From Candidatus Bathyarchaeota archaeon (GTDB lineage: Archaea; Thermoproteota; Bathyarchaeia; Bathyarchaeales; Bathyarchaeaceae), in the NCBI GenBank assembly GCA_029883255.1, contig JAOUJL010000064.1, positions 1 through 7,643 of the forward strand: 7,643 bases of DNA. The letters are read 5' to 3'. Below, piece by piece: positions 6,314-7,643 of this stretch; position 1 is the first letter of the stretch; each line of letters begins with the position of its first letter. The translations under genes were made by a program, and so were the position numbers. The notes under the pieces are model-generated. The model saw nothing but the letters and a program-made list of their open reading frames with translations. It was not told the origin of the DNA and did not search any database.

Positions 6314-6541
6314 CCCGGGGAGGCCGTTGGATAGGTTTAGAGCAACTCCGTTTTCTCCCCTGATATGCTGGAAAAACTCTCCTTTCTCTTCAGCATACCC
6401 TGCTCTAAACCCCAAAAAGGCCTCTGTCAATGTCTGGCCAGGCCCGAGAAGCCTCCTGACGACTGAGGAAAACGCCCCGTGTCTCTCTTGATCAACTTTC
6501 TCTTTGGAGACGAATCCAATTCGAACTAGCTTTCTCGCCAC
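6257..6541 (-). CDS. Possible small protein of unknown function overlapping ubiX and cdvC
   Basis: A 94-codon frame from GTG 6541, opening MARKLVRIGF. It overlaps the last 16 nt of ubiX on the same strand and, antisense, the last 57 nt of cdvC. Codon choice (AGA/AGG, GAG, GTT) is not unlike the neighbours, and an overlapping GTG behind ubiX would suit translational coupling. Against it, no clear ribosome site precedes the start, the frame contains the long inverted repeat 6321-6423, and the C-terminus reads into cdvC. The middle (LGPGQTLTEAFLGFRAGYAE) is protein-like, but I recognise no family. It may be a real small gene, a decayed gene or chance. Confidence 0.33.
   Translation of the reverse strand: MARKLVRIGFVSKEKVDQERHGAFSSVVRRLLGPGQTLTEAFLGFRAGYAEEKGEFFQHIRGENGVALNLSNGLPGLKCLKCFKPTVIFVHHIH
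6321..6423. repeat. Nested inverted repeat (potential long hairpin) just after cdvC
   Basis: Four complementary arm pairs nest in the correct order. They are AGGCC (6321-6325) with GGCCT (6419-6423), TTGG (6327-6330) with CCAA (6412-6415), an 11-base perfect pair GGTTTAGAGCA (6334-6344) with TGCTCTAAACC (6401-6411), and TATGCTG (6364-6370) with CAGCATA (6391-6397). Together they give 27 Watson-Crick pairs with a 19-versus-3 nt internal loop and a terminal loop of about 20 nt. It starts seven bases after the cdvC stop, between converging genes. It could be a termination or 3'-end stability element, a small structured RNA or a remnant of a miniature transposon. I saw no target-site duplication. 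Confidence 0.6.
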
Positions 6542-7083
6542 CTTCTAGTAAGAGTGTGTTTTATTCCCAAGAGGTCCAAAACTTTTCCAACTACAAAGTC
6601 CACAAGATCGTTTATGCCCTTAGGTTCGTGATAGTATGCAGGCATCGCTGGAACAATTGTGACGTTTTCCTCCGCGAGTTCTAGCATGTTGCGTAAATGA
6701 ATAGCACTCAAAGGGGTCTCACGAGGGACGATTATCAGTTTTCGTTTTTCTTTTAACGTAACATCTGCGGCTCTTAAAATAACGTTGTCGGAGTATCCAT
6801 GAGCTATTCCTGCCAGCGTTTTCATGCTACAAGGAATGATTATCATTCCATCCGTTTTGAATGATCCACTCACGATTGGAGCATTCCAATCGTCCATATC
6901 ATAAACGCAGCTGGCTAGTCTTTCGAGGTTACTCTTTGAGGTGCCAAGTTCGTGTTCAATTACTTTTTCCCCAGCTTTGCTAATTACAAGGTGAGTTTCA
7001 ATGTTTTTGCTCCGTAACACTTCCAACAAGCGTTTGCCATAAATGACGCCACTGGCTCCGGTTATTGCTACTATTAATCGCAC
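6526..7083 (-). CDS. ubiX: UbiX-type flavin prenyltransferase
   Basis: Joins dimethylallyl phosphate to reduced FMN to make prenylated FMN, the cofactor of UbiD-type decarboxylases. With the start at GTG 7083 it has 185 residues, the normal length. Motifs are GASG at 9-12 in the FMN-binding loop, SGSF (72-75), IIPCSMKTLAGIAHG (82-96), the UbiX signature RAADVTLKEKRKLIIVPRET (104-123) with PLSAIHLRNM after it, and PAMPAYY (145-151). GTG 7083 is preferred over GTG 7092 because AGGTG lies 6 nt before it, and the protein then opens MRLIVAITGASG like its family. It is 17 nt downstream of ftr on the same strand, so it is probably cotranscribed. In many archaea a UbiD-type enzyme acts in the modified mevalonate pathway to isoprenoid lipids, a likely user of this cofactor; none is visible here. 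Confidence 0.95.
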   Translation of the reverse strand: MRLIVAITGASGVIYGKRLLEVLRSKNIETHLVISKAGEKVIEHELGTSKSNLERLASCVYDMDDWNAPIVSGSFKTDGMIIIPCSMKTLAGIAHGYSDNVILRAADVTLKEKRKLIIVPRETPLSAIHLRNMLELAEENVTIVPAMPAYYHEPKGINDLVDFVVGKVLDLLGIKHTLTRRWRES

Positions 7084-7089
7084 GTTGTG

Positions 7090-7094
7090 CACCT
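7090..7094 (-). promoter_or_regulatory. Ribosome binding site deciding the ubiX start
   Basis: AGGTG on the minus strand, between the ftr stop and GTG 7083, with a 6-nt spacer. Its own GTG (7092) is in frame and would add three residues (to give MHNV at the start), but that start would have no ribosome site of its own. Confidence 0.55.
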
Positions 7095-7100
7095 GATATG

Positions 7101-7643
7101 CTAGTTTTGTTGTAATACTTCTTTAAGATAAGCTCGGAATGGACCGAGCTTTCCTCCATAGTTACCAGCCGAGATTTTAACGACTCCCGGAACTTTCACT
7201 GCTGCTTTTATCCCTTCGACCATCGCTTTCTTAACAAAATTGGAATTCAAACCGTTTATGACGATTTCGTAAACGCTGTTCACGTTGTCTGGAACCTGTG
7301 AGTTAGACACGATTTTCTTCAGTTTCGGACAGAGTGGGTGATTCGTCGATGCTCTAAGTTTGTACTTCATTGAGCCTGATTTAGATCCAGATCCGCATAT
7401 GCCTCCAGGGAATGGTAATATGACTCCTTCAGCCCTCTGGTTGATAGACTTTACCGCTTCCTCTGCCGCTTTAAGACAGGAATCACGGCTTTCCGCTAGA
7501 ATCAGGAAATTCCCACCTGCAACGGCCTTCATAACGCCGAAGCGATCTTCCACTACGAATTCTCCTCCCATGATTGGGATGCGCCAGACATCTCGCCCTG
7601 CGACAGCATCTTTTTTTTGAAATCCGTCACCGAAAAGGCGAAG
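7101..7643 (-). CDS. ftr: Formylmethanofuran:tetrahydromethanopterin formyltransferase, C-terminal part
   Basis: Moves the formyl group from formylmethanofuran to tetrahydromethanopterin, the second step of archaeal CO2 reduction or its reverse. The last 180 residues are visible and the frame is open to the right edge. Family motifs in order are FGDGF near the edge, WRIPIMGGEFVVEDRFGV, AVAGGNFLILAES, LPFPGGICGSGSKSGS, ASTNHPLCP, VYEIVINGLN and PGVVKISAGNYGGKLGPF. The start lies outside the window. Full-length Ftr is about 297 residues, so some 115 N-terminal residues are missing. The ATG at 7571 is internal: the 24 codons before it still match the family (LFGDGF, DVWRIPI). Downstream, ubiX follows after 17 nt. 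It shows that the organism has a methanofuran/tetrahydromethanopterin C1 branch, but does not by itself show methanogenesis. Confidence 0.95.
   Translation of the reverse strand, partial: LRLFGDGFQKKDAVAGRDVWRIPIMGGEFVVEDRFGVMKAVAGGNFLILAESRDSCLKAAEEAVKSINQRAEGVILPFPGGICGSGSKSGSMKYKLRASTNHPLCPKLKKIVSNSQVPDNVNSVYEIVINGLNSNFVKKAMVEGIKAAVKVPGVVKISAGNYGGKLGPFRAYLKEVLQQN

Noticed and set aside
6321..6423. C/D-box or H/ACA guide RNA reading of the hairpin
   Set aside because: A CTGA string occurs at 6359-6362, but no paired C box, K-turn or ACA in the correct place could be found by eye.
6434..6472. Short palindromes such as CTGGCCAG and a CCTC/GAGG pair
   Set aside because: Too short and weak to call as terminators or RNA on their own, although they lie close to the larger inverted repeat.
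6291..6491. Plus-strand 66-codon frame after cdvC
   Set aside because: Starts inside cdvC in another frame; Pro/Ser-rich translation reflects the inverted repeat and C-rich spacer, and it has no ribosome site.
1..7643. CRISPR array, tRNA, rRNA or insertion sequence
   Set aside because: No regularly spaced repeat series, no cloverleaf-like segment, no rRNA signature and no transposase coding were seen on either strand.

Overview
The window looks like chromosomal DNA from an archaeon of the TACK group. It carries a complete CdvA/ESCRT-III/Vps4 cell-division gene set. Beside it is the 3' part of ftr, the formylmethanofuran:tetrahydromethanopterin formyltransferase of the archaeal C1 pathway. 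Shine-Dalgarno sites match the archaeal 16S tail (GGTGATC type), GTG starts are used, and base composition is moderate. Cdv-type division together with a tetrahydromethanopterin C1 branch is compatible with a Bathyarchaeia-like lineage. That placement is inference; no rRNA or tree is available.

Layout. Positions 1-2242 (minus) hold most of an Lhr-type DExH helicase that runs off the left edge. A small two- or three-helix membrane protein (2416-2631, minus) follows, then a divergent intergenic region of about 220 bp. From 2855 to 6313 (plus) there is a tight four-gene cluster. Its order is an ESCRT-III (CdvB-type) protein without a winged helix, CdvA, CdvB with a C-terminal winged helix, and the Vps4-type AAA+ ATPase CdvC. 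Gaps are 37 and 30 nt, then a 4-nt ATGA overlap. Converging on it from the right are ftr (7101-7643, partial), ubiX (6526-7083) and possibly a small unknown ORF (6257-6541), all on the minus strand.

How the genes fit together. In Sulfolobus, CdvA binds membrane and recruits CdvB through a C-terminal peptide that docks on the CdvB winged helix. ESCRT-III paralogs then build the constricting polymer, and CdvC remodels it by gripping MIM peptides with its MIT domain. All these parts are visible here in one transcription unit, including an ESCRT-III paralog that lies outside the cdvABC cluster in Sulfolobus.

The most interesting signals are four. A MIM2-like/E3B-like peptide is shared almost word for word between the CdvA tail and CdvB. 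A 24-nt direct repeat spaced exactly 50 nt lies in front of the cdv operon. A large nested inverted repeat begins seven bases after the cdvC stop codon. A small membrane protein gene diverges from the operon.
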